Assembly: GCA_905480335.1 (NCBI GenBank)
Contig: CAJQPY010000011.1
Location: 62,001 to 126,000 of the forward strand
Length of the DNA stretch: 64,000 bases
Source of the DNA: an uncultured Ilumatobacter sp.
Lineage (GTDB): Bacteria > Actinomycetota > Acidimicrobiia > Acidimicrobiales > Ilumatobacteraceae
Direction: 5' to 3'
The position numbers were made by a program, and so were the translations under genes. The notes under the pieces were generated by a model. The model had not been told where the DNA came from and did no database searches. It worked only from the letters and a program-made list of their open reading frames with translations. Positions 1 through 8,596 of the stretch are shown piece after piece. The stretch's first letter is position 1; each line of letters starts with the position of its first letter.

Positions 1-67
1 CCCTTACCCCATTCTGCAACGAATCCCGGGCGCAACCTTTTCCGGAAGCTGACGTGGACGAACAGGG

Positions 68-574
68 TCAGCGCAGCGTGTCGGCGCGCATGATGATTTC
101 GCGCGCGAACGGATCAAGCTGACGCCCAGCAATGCGCTCGGTCACCTGAATCGCCTGTGTGGGGTCTTCAACCAGGCCGGACCATCGGATGTAGCCGCCC
201 ATAACGCCAACCAGACGATCACCGAGTTCTTCGGCGTGGACCATCAGCTTCGTATTGTGACGCAGCAGCTCGCGAATTTCGACGTACAGCGACTTGAGGT
301 ACGGATCTGGGTGCTCGGTGTTGAACGGACGGTGTCGGTACGGCAATTGAAGTTCGTCGTAGTTGTGGAGATTGTGCGGAGCAGCGATAATCGAGATCAC
401 ACAGCCGAAGCCGTTCTCGCGCAGCCAGATGATCTCTTCCTGGCGACGGACGCGGCGATGGTTGTCGCCGACACCGCCCGGTCGCTCACAGATCGCCAGC
501 TTGTCCTTGAGTACCCATGTGAAGTTCCGCGGCGTGATGCCAAGCGCCCATTTGCCGCGCAGGCGGGGAGCCAT
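68..574 (-). CDS. Phosphatase-fold protein lacking the catalytic cysteine
   Basis: A 168-aa protein with the general layout of a small dual-specificity or tyrosine phosphatase. The P-loop position, expected as HCX5R, reads H113-A114-x5-R120 (HAEELGDR), so the nucleophilic Cys is replaced by Ala while the flanking His and Arg remain. A phosphatase of this architecture could not form the phospho-cysteine intermediate, so I infer a binding or scaffold role (pseudophosphatase). The start is the only ATG after an in-frame stop, and it has no clear Shine-Dalgarno. It lies 61 bp downstream of tilS on the same strand and may share its transcript. The fold assignment rests on that motif and the overall pattern, so a different family is possible. 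Confidence 0.55.
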   Translation of the reverse strand: MAPRLRGKWALGITPRNFTWVLKDKLAICERPGGVGDNHRRVRRQEEIIWLRENGFGCVISIIAAPHNLHNYDELQLPYRHRPFNTEHPDPYLKSLYVEIRELLRHNTKLMVHAEELGDRLVGVMGGYIRWSGLVEDPTQAIQVTERIAGRQLDPFAREIIMRADTLR

Positions 575-635
575 CAGGAGCAGCCCATTGCAGGATTGAA
601 GCTAGCGGTTGCGGTGTACATGACGGCCTAGGACG

Positions 636-1556
636 CTACCTCGTCGATGGCGTGGAGGGAAAATGCGGTGTGGTCGACGTGATCGGCTCGACCCAGAGTT
701 GTTGCTGTGATCGTCGGACCCGACCCACGCCTGTCACCTCACACGCTGAGCGGCTTCCCGTCGCGACTTGAAGAACTCGCGCAACGGCGGCCGCATCAGG
801 GGGATAGCCGTCGATGCTCAGCCAGGCCCGAATCGCTCGCCGGGCGACTGGGAGTGGTGCAGCCGCAAGTGCTTTGGCGTCGGTAGGGTTGACCTCGGCG
901 GCGAGCCCGTCGAGCAGGCTGTCATCATCACCGAGCAGATCTGCGGAGCGCACAAGGAGTGGCACGACGTCGCGCTCAGCAATCGCATTAAGTAACGGCA
1001 GGAGCTCGTGGCGAACCCGGTTGCGACGAAATCGTGGGTTGGTGTTCGTTGGGTCTTCGACCGGGTTGAGGCCCAAGGCGGCACATAGCTGTTGCGTCTC
1101 GCTGCGGCGCAGGCCGAGCAACGGGCGGGTGATGCTGGGTCGCATTGCCGACAGGCCCGTCGCGCCGCTTCCGCGGAGCAGTGCGAGCAGTACCGTTTCC
1201 GCTTGGTCGTCGGCTGTGTGGCCAGTCAATGCGTCAGGTCCGAGCAGATCGAAGCGAGCTGCCCGGGCCCTGGCCTCAAAATTTGCGCCGTCGTCGAGCT
1301 CTGCGCGGCTGCAGGTAAAGATCACCCCAAGACGATCGGCGATCCGCTCCGCAGCGGCCGCCTCGTCGTCGGCTTCGGGGCGGATCCCGTGGTGGACATG
1401 GACCGCAACAACCTCAAGTTCTGCAGCAACGGCAAGCGCGAGCAGAGCGCTGGAGTCGGGTCCCCCCGAAAAGCCACAGGTGACTTTCGTTCCAGGCGAT
1501 GGGAAGGCGCACCGGGCGAGAAGTTCGCCGCTGAGCCGAATTGCGTTGGAAGTCAG
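636..1556 (-). CDS. tilS: tRNA(Ile)-lysidine synthetase TilS, probable CTG start
   Basis: TilS uses ATP to attach lysine to C34 of the CAU-anticodon tRNA-Ile, switching it to read AUA. The PP-loop ATPase motif SGGPDSS is encoded at 1469-1449, and the second conserved block, HTADDQAET, follows about 75 residues later. Opening the gene at its first ATG (1325) would delete the PP-loop, so that start is wrong. Upstream of the PP-loop the frame is open back to a stop at 1607 but contains no ATG, GTG or TTG. The best candidate is CTG at 1556, which overlaps the stop of the upstream small membrane gene as CTGA, in the position where ATGA overlaps usually occur. That gives 306 aa, normal for the family. 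ATT at 1541 is an alternative. Confidence 0.9.
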   Translation of the reverse strand: MTSNAIRLSGELLARCAFPSPGTKVTCGFSGGPDSSALLALAVAAELEVVAVHVHHGIRPEADDEAAAAERIADRLGVIFTCSRAELDDGANFEARARAARFDLLGPDALTGHTADDQAETVLLALLRGSGATGLSAMRPSITRPLLGLRRSETQQLCAALGLNPVEDPTNTNPRFRRNRVRHELLPLLNAIAERDVVPLLVRSADLLGDDDSLLDGLAAEVNPTDAKALAAAPLPVARRAIRAWLSIDGYPPDAAAVARVLQVATGSRSACEVTGVGRVRRSQQQLWVEPITSTTPHFPSTPSTR

Positions 1557-1705
1557 AGGTCTTGATGGCGGCGTTGCCGCTTGCCACTCGGGTGCTTTTT
1601 GGCTTCAACACTGAACATGTAGTAGCCCAGCAGCCCAGCCATTGCCAGCAGAACCACGGCCACCAGGGCCACGCCGATCCAAATGTGCCAGACATATCCG
1701 AGCAT
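1553..1705 (-). CDS. Small single-pass membrane protein coupled to tilS
   Basis: A 50-aa frame below usual gene-calling length limits. Residues 8-30 form one hydrophobic helix (WIGVALVAVVLLAMAGLLG), followed by a strongly basic tail (KKHPSGKRQRRHQDL), which predicts an N-out/C-in or C-tail-anchored inner-membrane peptide. Its TGA at 1555-1553 overlaps the likely CTG start of tilS, suggesting translational coupling. No Shine-Dalgarno is evident before ATG 1705. I do not recognise a family. The membrane-protein composition and exact junction with tilS make it more than chance, but it needs homologues to be secure. Confidence 0.55.
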   Translation of the reverse strand: MLGYVWHIWIGVALVAVVLLAMAGLLGYYMFSVEAKKHPSGKRQRRHQDL

Positions 1706-1776
1706 GCGATGAGACTACCGTCGCCAGACGCGACGCCACTGATCTGTCAGTGCCCCGGTTAGGACCGATGCGTTGG

Positions 1777-2241
1777 TCAGCCGATGACGGCGACTACAGC
1801 GATTACCGCGACGAGCAGCGCTCTGGTGGTCCACGCGGCCGTTCGGATCCAGTTGGTGGCAACGAGACGGGTGTGCGCCTGTGGGTCGAACTGCTCGGTG
1901 AGCCGTTCGTGAAGGGGCACCGACACGAATGCAGTCGTCCCGTATGCGACCGCCATGAGGGACAGAGCAATGAGGGGCAAGACTCGGGTCATATCACCCG
2001 GCGGGTCGATAGCGAGCCACAGACCGGTCAGCCCTTCAGCCAACATGAAGGGTCCGACGACGAAGGAGATGCCGCTGCGGTGGCGATCACCGAAGCGGCG
2101 CCAGTTTTCGTCGCCGACACCCCGTTCGATCGAATCAAAAATCGGATAGTGCACTACTTGGATGACCCAGATGACGCCAGTCATCGCCCAGACTGAGGCC
2201 AGCGCAACGATCGTGGCGATCGCCTCGCCCGTCGAGATCAT
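1777..2241 (-). CDS. Four-helix membrane protein, DUF1772-like
   Basis: A 154-aa integral membrane protein with about four hydrophobic helices. Recognisable landmarks are an early IQVVHYP segment, the mid-protein VSVPLHERL and the later NWIRT, an arrangement seen in DUF1772/anthrone-oxygenase-like membrane proteins. Function is unknown. I start it at ATG 2241, 13 bp after the stop of the anti-sigma gene. The longer reading from 2304 would overlap that gene and add a low-complexity S/T/A leader without support. It is the third gene of a sigR-rsrA-membrane protein run, so redox-stress control is plausible but inferred. Confidence 0.6.
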   Translation of the reverse strand: MISTGEAIATIVALASVWAMTGVIWVIQVVHYPIFDSIERGVGDENWRRFGDRHRSGISFVVGPFMLAEGLTGLWLAIDPPGDMTRVLPLIALSLMAVAYGTTAFVSVPLHERLTEQFDPQAHTRLVATNWIRTAAWTTRALLVAVIAVVAVIG

Positions 2242-2254
2242 AGAAGCGGCGGCG

Positions 2255-2524
2255 CTAGCCGATCTGGCCGTCGTTGTCGAAGTCGGTGGAGAAACACTGC
2301 TCAATCCGGGCGAGGAGGTCCGAAGGCATTTCCTCGTTACGGCACTTCTCGCCGATCACGATCTTCAATTCGGCGTGGAAATCGAAGGCACCGTGGCAAT
2401 CTGGACAGCCTGCGAGGTGATGTGAAATCGACAAACGGGCACTAGCGGAGAGTTCGTCGTCAAGAAACACATCAAGTTCCTTGAGCGTCGCTGCGCAATC
2501 GGGCTCGTCACATTCGTCCATCAT
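2255..2524 (-). CDS. rsrA: Zinc-binding anti-sigma factor, RsrA type
   Basis: An 89-aa ZAS-family anti-sigma factor. The H36-x3-C40-x2-C43 signature (HHLAGCPDC) and C10 match the positions of the zinc ligands and redox switch of Streptomyces RsrA. In that family, reduced zinc-bound protein holds SigR, and disulfide stress between the cysteines releases it. Its start overlaps the sigma factor's stop as ATGA (2524-2521), so the pair should be made in balance. An ATGATG double start is present, and the first is taken because it gives the overlap. The C-terminal half is acidic and has no obvious extra domain. Confidence 0.9.
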   Translation of the reverse strand: MMDECDEPDCAATLKELDVFLDDELSASARLSISHHLAGCPDCHGAFDFHAELKIVIGEKCRNEEMPSDLLARIEQCFSTDFDNDGQIG

Positions 2525-3117
2525 CGGTCCTGGTTTGTTGTTTCGTCGGCACGCTGGGTGCGTTGGAGGCCTCGAGCGGCCGCGTAATCATGCAACGCTT
2601 TCTGCATCGCCTTTCTTCCCCGATGCAACCGAGACATCACTGTCCCGATCGGAATTTCGAGGATCTCGGCGATCTCCTTGTAGGCGAAGCCCTCCACGTC
2701 GGCGAGGATCACGGGCAGCCGAAAGTTCTCCGGCAGGTTCTCGAGTGCCTGTTTTACCTCGTCATCCGGAAGCATCGTCATTAGCGACTCTTCGGCCGAG
2801 CGTCCGATTGAGGCGTCCTCAAAGGTCCCCATACGCTTGTACAGGTATAGGTCTTCGATGTCACCGAGATCGCTCTCGTCGAAGCCGCGCTGCTGTTTGC
2901 GGTACTTGTTGATATAGGTGTTCGTCAGGATCCGGAACAGCCACGCACGCAGGTTCGTTCCTTCGTTGAAGGTATGGAAGCTGCGAAACCCCTTGAGGTA
3001 AGTCTCTTGAACGAGATCTTCGGCGTCGGCCCGATTGCGAGTCATGCGCATTGCCGCCGCGTAGAGCTGCGGCGCGAATTCCATTGCTTGATCTGCGAAC
3101 GCCGCCTGGTGTGCCAT
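2521..3117 (-). CDS. sigR: ECF RNA polymerase sigma factor SigR
   Basis: A 198-aa group IV sigma factor. Region 2 is at about residues 15-80 ([17 protein letters not shown] and [12 protein letters not shown]). Region 4 is at about 125-185, with the helix-turn-helix around [21 protein letters not shown]. The strong match in both regions and the adjacent RsrA-like gene identify the disulfide-stress sigma factor SigR/SigH. It would direct thioredoxin, mycothiol and proteolysis genes. Members of this family usually drive their own promoter, but I could not find a convincing GGAAT-N18-GTT pair in the 88 bp upstream. Confidence 0.92.
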   Translation of the reverse strand: MAHQAAFADQAMEFAPQLYAAAMRMTRNRADAEDLVQETYLKGFRSFHTFNEGTNLRAWLFRILTNTYINKYRKQQRGFDESDLGDIEDLYLYKRMGTFEDASIGRSAEESLMTMLPDDEVKQALENLPENFRLPVILADVEGFAYKEIAEILEIPIGTVMSRLHRGRKAMQKALHDYAAARGLQRTQRADETTNQDR

Positions 3118-3205
3118 TACCAGGCAACCTACCGACCGCAGCGGGACCAGACCAGCCTGCGGATGGTGTTCATTGTCTGGGTGCCGTCGGCCCCGCCGTC
3201 ATCCG

Positions 3206-3697
3206 TCAGGCCAACCGCTCAGCGGAGTCGTCCAGTGCCTGAACGAATCGCTGGAGCAGACCAGCGAGATCCGATCGCTCCTCGAGCGTGAATTGACTGA
3301 GGATGAGTGCCATCACGTGGGAGCGGCGTGAGGCGACTGCTGCGTGGCGGCTTCGGCCCTCTTTTGAGATGCGAACCATTACGACCCGTTTGTCGTCGTC
3401 CGCTGCGTACCGCTCGGCGAGACCGTCGGCGACGAGGCGTTGCACAGCTCGCGTTGCGCTTGATGGGTCGATGCGGAGCCGCTCGGCGAGGTGCTTCATC
3501 GTTCGCTCCTGTCGAGACAGCAGGTCGAGTGCATCCATCTGTCCGGGTTCGAGTGGATCGTCGTCGCCGAACAGATAGTCCCTCAAGTGTTGGGTCCACG
3601 CACCGCGGCGCATCTCGGTCCAGGCTCGTCCGATCCGAATCGCGTGCTCGACGTCAATCGGATTATTGAAGTCAACGGATTCAGATGTTTGGAACAT
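3206..3697 (-). CDS. MarR-family transcriptional regulator
   Basis: A 163-aa winged-helix repressor. The recognition helix region (MKHLAERLRIDPSSATRAVQRLVADGLAER) and wing (DDKRVVMVRISKEG) are typical of MarR, flanked by dimerisation helices at both ends. I start at ATG 3697. Reading back to 3940 adds Arg/Ser-rich sequence that runs into the divergent gene. It is transcribed away from the phospholipase D gene across a 110-bp shared promoter region, so it may control both. The ligand cannot be inferred. Confidence 0.85.
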   Translation of the reverse strand: MFQTSESVDFNNPIDVEHAIRIGRAWTEMRRGAWTQHLRDYLFGDDDPLEPGQMDALDLLSRQERTMKHLAERLRIDPSSATRAVQRLVADGLAERYAADDDKRVVMVRISKEGRSRHAAVASRRSHVMALILSQFTLEERSDLAGLLQRFVQALDDSAERLA

Positions 3698-3807
3698 TGC
3701 TTTAGTGAAGATACCGACGTGGCACCCGTCGCAGCGGGCCGGAGCAATGAGGCAGGGGTGGACGTGTCGCCCAACGATTTGGCCGCCCGCTGGTTGACTG
3801 AGAGTGC

Positions 3808-4983
3808 ATGACTCGCAACGATTTGGAACGACGTTCGATTGATCGCCTGCACGGACTGCTCGGGGTCCCGCCGACCTTTGGCAATGAGGTGCGGGTTCTC
3901 CGTAACGGCGACGAGATCTTCCCGGCGATGCTCGACGCAATCCGGGCGGCCACTCGAACGGTCGACTTCGTTACGTTCGTGTACTGGACGGGCGAGATCG
4001 CAGTGACCTTTGCGGAGGCATTGCAAGAAGCTGCCCGCCGTGGGTGTCGGGTCCGCGTGTTGCTTGACGCAGTCGGCGCGCGCAAGATCGACGACGCACT
4101 AATCGATGACATGTCCGAGGCCGGGTGTGATGTCCGGTGGTTTCGACCGTTTTTCGACAGGAAGGTGCCGAAGATCACTGAAGCGAACCGTCGAACCCAC
4201 CGCAAGATCCTTATTTGCGACAATGCACTCGGATTCTGCGGCGGTGTCGGGATCGCGGCGGAGTGGACAGGCGATGCTCGCGACGAAACCGAGTGGCGCG
4301 ACACCCACCTTGCGGTCCGAGGCCCGGCCGTCGCAGGGCTACTGAGCGCGTTTCTCGACAACTGGGCGGATCAGCACGAGGACGGCTACGACGCCCGTGG
4401 CGAGTACGACGTCGACTTCACCGAGCACGGCTCGACGGCGATGTTTGTCGTTCGAGGGTCGGCCGAAACCGGTGCGAGCGACGTTTGGCGGATGATTATG
4501 GCGCTGGTGTCGATTGCCGAGACGCGATTACGGATTGCGACGGCGTACTTCAACCCCGACCGGTTCGTGATCGACGCATTGGTTGCTGCGGTTGAGCGCG
4601 GAGTGCTTGTGACTTTGCTGGTCCCCGGTGAGCACCACGACAAGCGGTTCATCCAGATCGCCGGTGAGGAGGCATATCAGGAACTGCTCGATGCCGGCGT
4701 CGACATTCGGACCTACGAGGTGTCAATGATGCACGCGAAGGTCATGACGGTTGACGGCCGAATCGCAACGGTCGGATCCACCAACTTCAACCAACGGTCG
4801 ATGCAGCACGACGAAGAGGCGAACGTGGTGCTGGTCGACGAGGACATCGTCGGTGTTCTCGACGACCAACTCGACGATGACCTGACGAAGTCGATCGAGT
4901 TGGATCCGGCACGTTGGGCCGACCGTGGCCTCCCGCAGAAGATGGCCGAGAAGGTCACCACCGTCGTCGAGAAGTGGCTCTGA
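3808..4983 (+). CDS. Cardiolipin synthase / phospholipase D family protein
   Basis: A 391-aa protein with two HKD catalytic motifs: H131-x-K133-x4-D138 (HRKILICD) followed by a Gly-rich GFCGGVG stretch, and H309-x-K311-x4-D316 (HAKVMTVD) followed by GSTNFNQRS. Two HKD motifs in one chain are needed for the phosphatidyl-transfer chemistry of bacterial cardiolipin synthases. Unlike ClsA, no N-terminal membrane helices are visible, which resembles the shorter ClsB/YbhO class. It is divergent from the marR gene. Substrate is not certain from sequence; a general PLD or transphosphatidylase is possible. Confidence 0.85.
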   Translation: MTRNDLERRSIDRLHGLLGVPPTFGNEVRVLRNGDEIFPAMLDAIRAATRTVDFVTFVYWTGEIAVTFAEALQEAARRGCRVRVLLDAVGARKIDDALIDDMSEAGCDVRWFRPFFDRKVPKITEANRRTHRKILICDNALGFCGGVGIAAEWTGDARDETEWRDTHLAVRGPAVAGLLSAFLDNWADQHEDGYDARGEYDVDFTEHGSTAMFVVRGSAETGASDVWRMIMALVSIAETRLRIATAYFNPDRFVIDALVAAVERGVLVTLLVPGEHHDKRFIQIAGEEAYQELLDAGVDIRTYEVSMMHAKVMTVDGRIATVGSTNFNQRSMQHDEEANVVLVDEDIVGVLDDQLDDDLTKSIELDPARWADRGLPQKMAEKVTTVVEKWL

Positions 4984-5050
4984 CGACCACGTGCCCGACG
5001 TCGCAGCACGGTTGCAGTCCCTCGGTGCAAGGATCGAGTGTGAGGTGCTC

Positions 5051-5122
5051 ATGATGAACAAAATCGAACGAACCTCCACCAACGCCGAAGCTGAACCGAT
5101 CCGGACGCTGCAGCAGCCATGA
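5051..5122 (+). CDS. Possible 23-aa leader peptide before the flavoprotein gene
   Basis: A short frame beginning MMNKIERT and ending with TGA at 5120-5122, which overlaps the ATG of the next gene as ATGA. A purine-rich GAGGTG lies 4-9 nt before its first ATG, better than anything directly before the downstream gene. This would allow coupled translation into the flavoprotein gene. The peptide itself has no recognisable features, so it may be only a translational loading device or chance. Confidence 0.25.
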   Translation: MMNKIERTSTNAEAEPIRTLQQP

Positions 5123-6222
5123 CCACTCCCACTGCTATCGCCGTTGACGGCGTCCTCGTCGTCGGGGGTGGCTATGCGGGAGTGCACGCCGCCCGATCGG
5201 TCATCCGCGCCGGCCGCCGTGCGTTCATCATCGATCCGACCGGTCGCCACGATTTCGTCACCCGACTCGCTGCCGTCGCCGGCGGAACCGCGCCGGAGAG
5301 TGATGCGTCGGCATCATTGAGCGACTTCAGCGACGACGTGATCGTCGGGTCGATGGCCTCGATCGTGGATGGTGCGGTGACCCTCAACGACGGGCGCACA
5401 TTCACCGCCGATGCGGTCGTCGTCACGGCGGGCGCAGTCCCGCTCGCACCATCGATCGAGGGACTCGACTTCGCCTTGCCGCTCCGAACCGCGGCGGACG
5501 CTTCAAGGCTGCGCGCGAAGATCGACATTGCGTCGAGCGTGGTGATCGTGGGTGGTGGTGCGACCGGGGTGCAGCTGGCCGGCGCGGTCGCAGCCAAACA
5601 CCGGAGCGTCGCCGTCACCCTCATGGACGGCGCCCAGACGCTGCTCGCCGGGCTCGGCGCCGCAACCGGTGGCGATGCTGCGCGCATTTTGGGCGATCGG
5701 GGGGTCGACGTCCGGCTTGGATCCGACGTCGACGAGATCGGCGAGGGCTCCGTGAACGTTGCCGGGGACATGTTCGAAGGGTTGCCGGTCTGGGCCGCGG
5801 GGTACACCGCTCGCGCCGACGACTTCGGGTTTCCCGTCGAGCGATCGGGCCGCATCGACGTGGACCAGTTCCTTCGTGTGCGCGGCTGGAGTCGAACGTT
5901 CGCTGCGGGCGACGTTGCGGCGCACCGCGATGCGCAGGGTCGTGAGCTGCCAATGTCGGCGCAGATCGCCGTCCAGGCGGGCGAGGTGGCGGGTCGCAAC
6001 GCGCTGCGGCTGCTTCGTGGCGACACGCTCGACCGTGCCCGTTTGTCGCACCGGGGTTGGGTGTTGGACCTCGGCGGTTTCCGCGGGCTGGCCGAGTTCG
6101 GCCCGGTGACGCTCTCAGCACCGTTCCTCGACCTGGTTCCGCCGGTGCTGCACTGGGCGATCGATGTCAAGCACTTGATCGAGACCCGTGGTCTCGGCGG
6201 GCTCTCCGACGCGCCGAGCTGA
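5119..6222 (+). CDS. FAD/NAD(P)-dependent oxidoreductase, NDH-2-like
   Basis: A 367-aa two-dinucleotide-binding-domain flavoprotein. The N-terminal FAD Rossmann motif is GGGYAG (residues 16-21), the central NAD(P)H Rossmann motif is VVIVGGGATGVQLAG (about 142-156), and the C-terminal FAD-contact AAGDVA is at about 262. This is the plan of type II NADH dehydrogenases and AIF/FSP1-like quinone reductases, which transfer electrons from NAD(P)H to a quinone without proton pumping. It lacks an obvious membrane anchor. Substrate is inferred only from the family; ferredoxin reductase-like roles are possible. Confidence 0.8.
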   Translation: MTTPTAIAVDGVLVVGGGYAGVHAARSVIRAGRRAFIIDPTGRHDFVTRLAAVAGGTAPESDASASLSDFSDDVIVGSMASIVDGAVTLNDGRTFTADAVVVTAGAVPLAPSIEGLDFALPLRTAADASRLRAKIDIASSVVIVGGGATGVQLAGAVAAKHRSVAVTLMDGAQTLLAGLGAATGGDAARILGDRGVDVRLGSDVDEIGEGSVNVAGDMFEGLPVWAAGYTARADDFGFPVERSGRIDVDQFLRVRGWSRTFAAGDVAAHRDAQGRELPMSAQIAVQAGEVAGRNALRLLRGDTLDRARLSHRGWVLDLGGFRGLAEFGPVTLSAPFLDLVPPVLHWAIDVKHLIETRGLGGLSDAPS

Positions 6223-6252
6223 CGCACCGTCCGGCTGGGGTGACCGGCCCCG

Positions 6253-8532
6253 CTAATCCCGGCCGAGTTCGGTGTCGCCGGCAGCGTCGTGGTCGACCTC
6301 CTGGTCATCGTCAAGTTCGATGATGACGTCGACGAGCGAACCCGTGAACGAGAACGGCCCAAGGTGTCGGCCGGTCCGGTCGTAGTCGGCCACGGTCGTT
6401 CCTCGGTCGAGGCCGATGTCGAGTCCAGACCACGAGATCATCAGCCAGAAGATCTGATCCGTTTCCATCCGGCCGACTTCGACACCATCGACGAGCAGTG
6501 TGCCGGTGCCGTGCGGAAACGGCCCGTCGCCCGGGTTGCGGTTCATTCGGAAGCCGAGCTCGGTGGCACCCACGGGAATCGGGCTGTCGGACGAGACGAC
6601 CTGATGGGTGCCGCCGATGTTGAGGTCGTGAACGAGATGACCATCGCGAACGAACAGCGAGTAGCCGCACGTGGCGTCGCCGTGGGCGATGAGCACGCCC
6701 TGGGTGCCGTCTGTGCACGGTTGTACCCGAGCCGTGATCGCGTAGCTGCGACTGCGGAGGTCCGGCGCGACGTCGGACGGGAGATGACCCATGCCTGCGG
6801 TGAACACGTAGCGCCGTCGGGCGCCGTGGAAGCGCTGGGCCGTCTCGGCGAACCGCTCACCGAACCGGTCGTCGAGTGGCAGGACGTGGTTTGCTCGGGC
6901 TTCGCTCCACCACAGTTGAATCAGCTCGCTCAGCCGATCGGGCTCGGTGTCGGCGAGGTCATGGCATTCGTTAAAGTCGGTGCCGAGGTCGAAGAGTTCC
7001 CAGCGGTCCTCGTCGAATGAACTTCCCGGGCGGTGCCAGGCCACTGCCTTCCATCCGTCGTGCCAGATCCCGCGGTGGCCGAACATCTCGAAGTACTGCA
7101 CCGATTTACCGGTTTCCGCCGCAGGGTCGACCACGGCATCGGCAAAGCTGATCCCGGTCATCGGTGTGGTCTCGGTCGGCGGATCGAGTCCGATCAGTTC
7201 GAGCACAGTCGGCGCGAGGTCGGACGCGTGGCAAAACTGATGACGCAGCTCACCTGCTCCGGAAGTCGCGGTCTCGCGAGTGCGGATGACCAACGGATCG
7301 CGGATCCCACCGCCGTGGGTGTTCTGCTTGTACATCCGCAGCGGCGTGTTCGCCGCCATCGCCCAGCCATGCGGGAAATTCGAATGGGTGTCGGGGCCCC
7401 CGATGTCGTCGAGCCGTGCGAGCTTGTCGTTAAACGACTCCCTGACCATGTTGAACGGCGCCATCGCGTTCACGTAGCCGAGTGGTCCGCCCTCCTGGCT
7501 GGCCCCGTTGTCGGAGAGGACCACCACGATCGTGTCGTCGAGTTGACCGGTGTGTTCGAGTGCGGCGATCACTCGACCGAGGTGCTCGTCGAAGTGGTGG
7601 AGCATCGCAGCGTAGGCGCCGGCCAGCCGGCTGAACAGGCGGTGCTCGTCGGGTGAATGATCAGTCCATGCCTTCACGCCGAGGTTGCGGGGCGGCAGCT
7701 CGGTACCCGCGGGCACGATGCCGAGATCGATCTGTTTCGCGAGGCGGCGTTCGCGCTCGACGTCCCAGCCGTGCTCGAACTCCTGGGTGTATCGGTCAAT
7801 CAAGTCGCGCGGTGCCTGGTGCGGTGCGTGGCAAGCTCCGGGCGAGAGTTGGAGATACCACGGAGCATCGGGGCTCGCAGCGTGATGATCCGTGAGATTG
7901 CGGATCGCCTCGTCGACGAGGTCTTCGGTCAGGTGATAGCCGGTCGAATGGTCGCCGGCTGCGGTGACGTGGGTGTTGTCGCGTACGAGCTCCGGTGAGT
8001 ACTGGTCGGTCTCGGCGTCGAGGAAACCGTAGAAACGATCGAAGCCGCGGCCGAGCGGCCACCCGTCGAACGGCCCGGTCGGCCCGGTCTCGGTCGTTCG
8101 CGTGGCGTGCCACTTACCGATCATGTAGTTGCGGTAGCCGGAGGGAGCGAGCATCTCGGCGATCGTCGGCGCGTCGGCGGCGATCTTGCCGCGATAACCC
8201 GGGAAGCCGCTGTCGAAGTTCGCGAGACAGCCCATCCCGACTGCGTGGTGATTACGCCCCGTCAACATCGACGCCCGAGTCGTCGAGCACATCGCAGTGG
8301 TGTGGAACCCCGTGGCCCTGATGCCATCGGCCGCCAGTCCGTCGATCGTGGGGGTCTCGATCGATGAGCCGTAGCAACCGAAGTCGGAGAAGCCGACATC
8401 GTCGAGCAGCACCATCAACAGGTTGCGCCGACGGTCGGCGTCGCCCGTGGAGTCGGGCCACCATGGTGTCGACTCCGCAATCGTCGTCCCGATGGTGCCC
8501 GCGAAGGGCTGGTCCGCACCGCGCTCGCTCAT
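6253..8532 (-). CDS. Sulfatase (arylsulfatase AtsA-like)
   Basis: A 759-aa type I sulfatase. The N-terminal metal-binding LLDDVGFSDFGCYG contains the Asp pair. Residues 82-86 (CSTTR) occupy the formylglycine site and are followed by the conserved LTGRN. The LSDNGAS metal-ligand segment lies mid-protein, and a C-terminal beta domain follows. The usual CxPSR/CxPTR signature has Thr in place of Pro. Such enzymes hydrolyse organic sulfate esters after FGE converts the Cys. No signal peptide is visible, so it is probably cytoplasmic. I start at ATG 8532, which lets a 64-bp divergent promoter exist; GTG 8550 is an alternative. The neighbouring TauD-type dioxygenase supports an organosulfur role. 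Confidence 0.88.
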   Translation of the reverse strand: MSERGADQPFAGTIGTTIAESTPWWPDSTGDADRRRNLLMVLLDDVGFSDFGCYGSSIETPTIDGLAADGIRATGFHTTAMCSTTRASMLTGRNHHAVGMGCLANFDSGFPGYRGKIAADAPTIAEMLAPSGYRNYMIGKWHATRTTETGPTGPFDGWPLGRGFDRFYGFLDAETDQYSPELVRDNTHVTAAGDHSTGYHLTEDLVDEAIRNLTDHHAASPDAPWYLQLSPGACHAPHQAPRDLIDRYTQEFEHGWDVERERRLAKQIDLGIVPAGTELPPRNLGVKAWTDHSPDEHRLFSRLAGAYAAMLHHFDEHLGRVIAALEHTGQLDDTIVVVLSDNGASQEGGPLGYVNAMAPFNMVRESFNDKLARLDDIGGPDTHSNFPHGWAMAANTPLRMYKQNTHGGGIRDPLVIRTRETATSGAGELRHQFCHASDLAPTVLELIGLDPPTETTPMTGISFADAVVDPAAETGKSVQYFEMFGHRGIWHDGWKAVAWHRPGSSFDEDRWELFDLGTDFNECHDLADTEPDRLSELIQLWWSEARANHVLPLDDRFGERFAETAQRFHGARRRYVFTAGMGHLPSDVAPDLRSRSYAITARVQPCTDGTQGVLIAHGDATCGYSLFVRDGHLVHDLNIGGTHQVVSSDSPIPVGATELGFRMNRNPGDGPFPHGTGTLLVDGVEVGRMETDQIFWLMISWSGLDIGLDRGTTVADYDRTGRHLGPFSFTGSLVDVIIELDDDQEVDHDAAGDTELGRD

Positions 8533-8596
8533 CTCCTCGAAGGTAGCCACTGCGTACTGTGTAGTGAACACCCGTACTTCGAACTGAGGACCCATC

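Noticed and set aside
814-1614. A 266-aa plus-strand frame opposite tilS
   Set aside because: Ser/Ala/Arg-rich shadow of tilS codons, no motif.
5172-6362. A 396-aa minus-strand frame opposite the flavoprotein gene
   Set aside because: Antisense shadow rich in Ser/Arg/Pro; the plus strand carries both Rossmann motifs.
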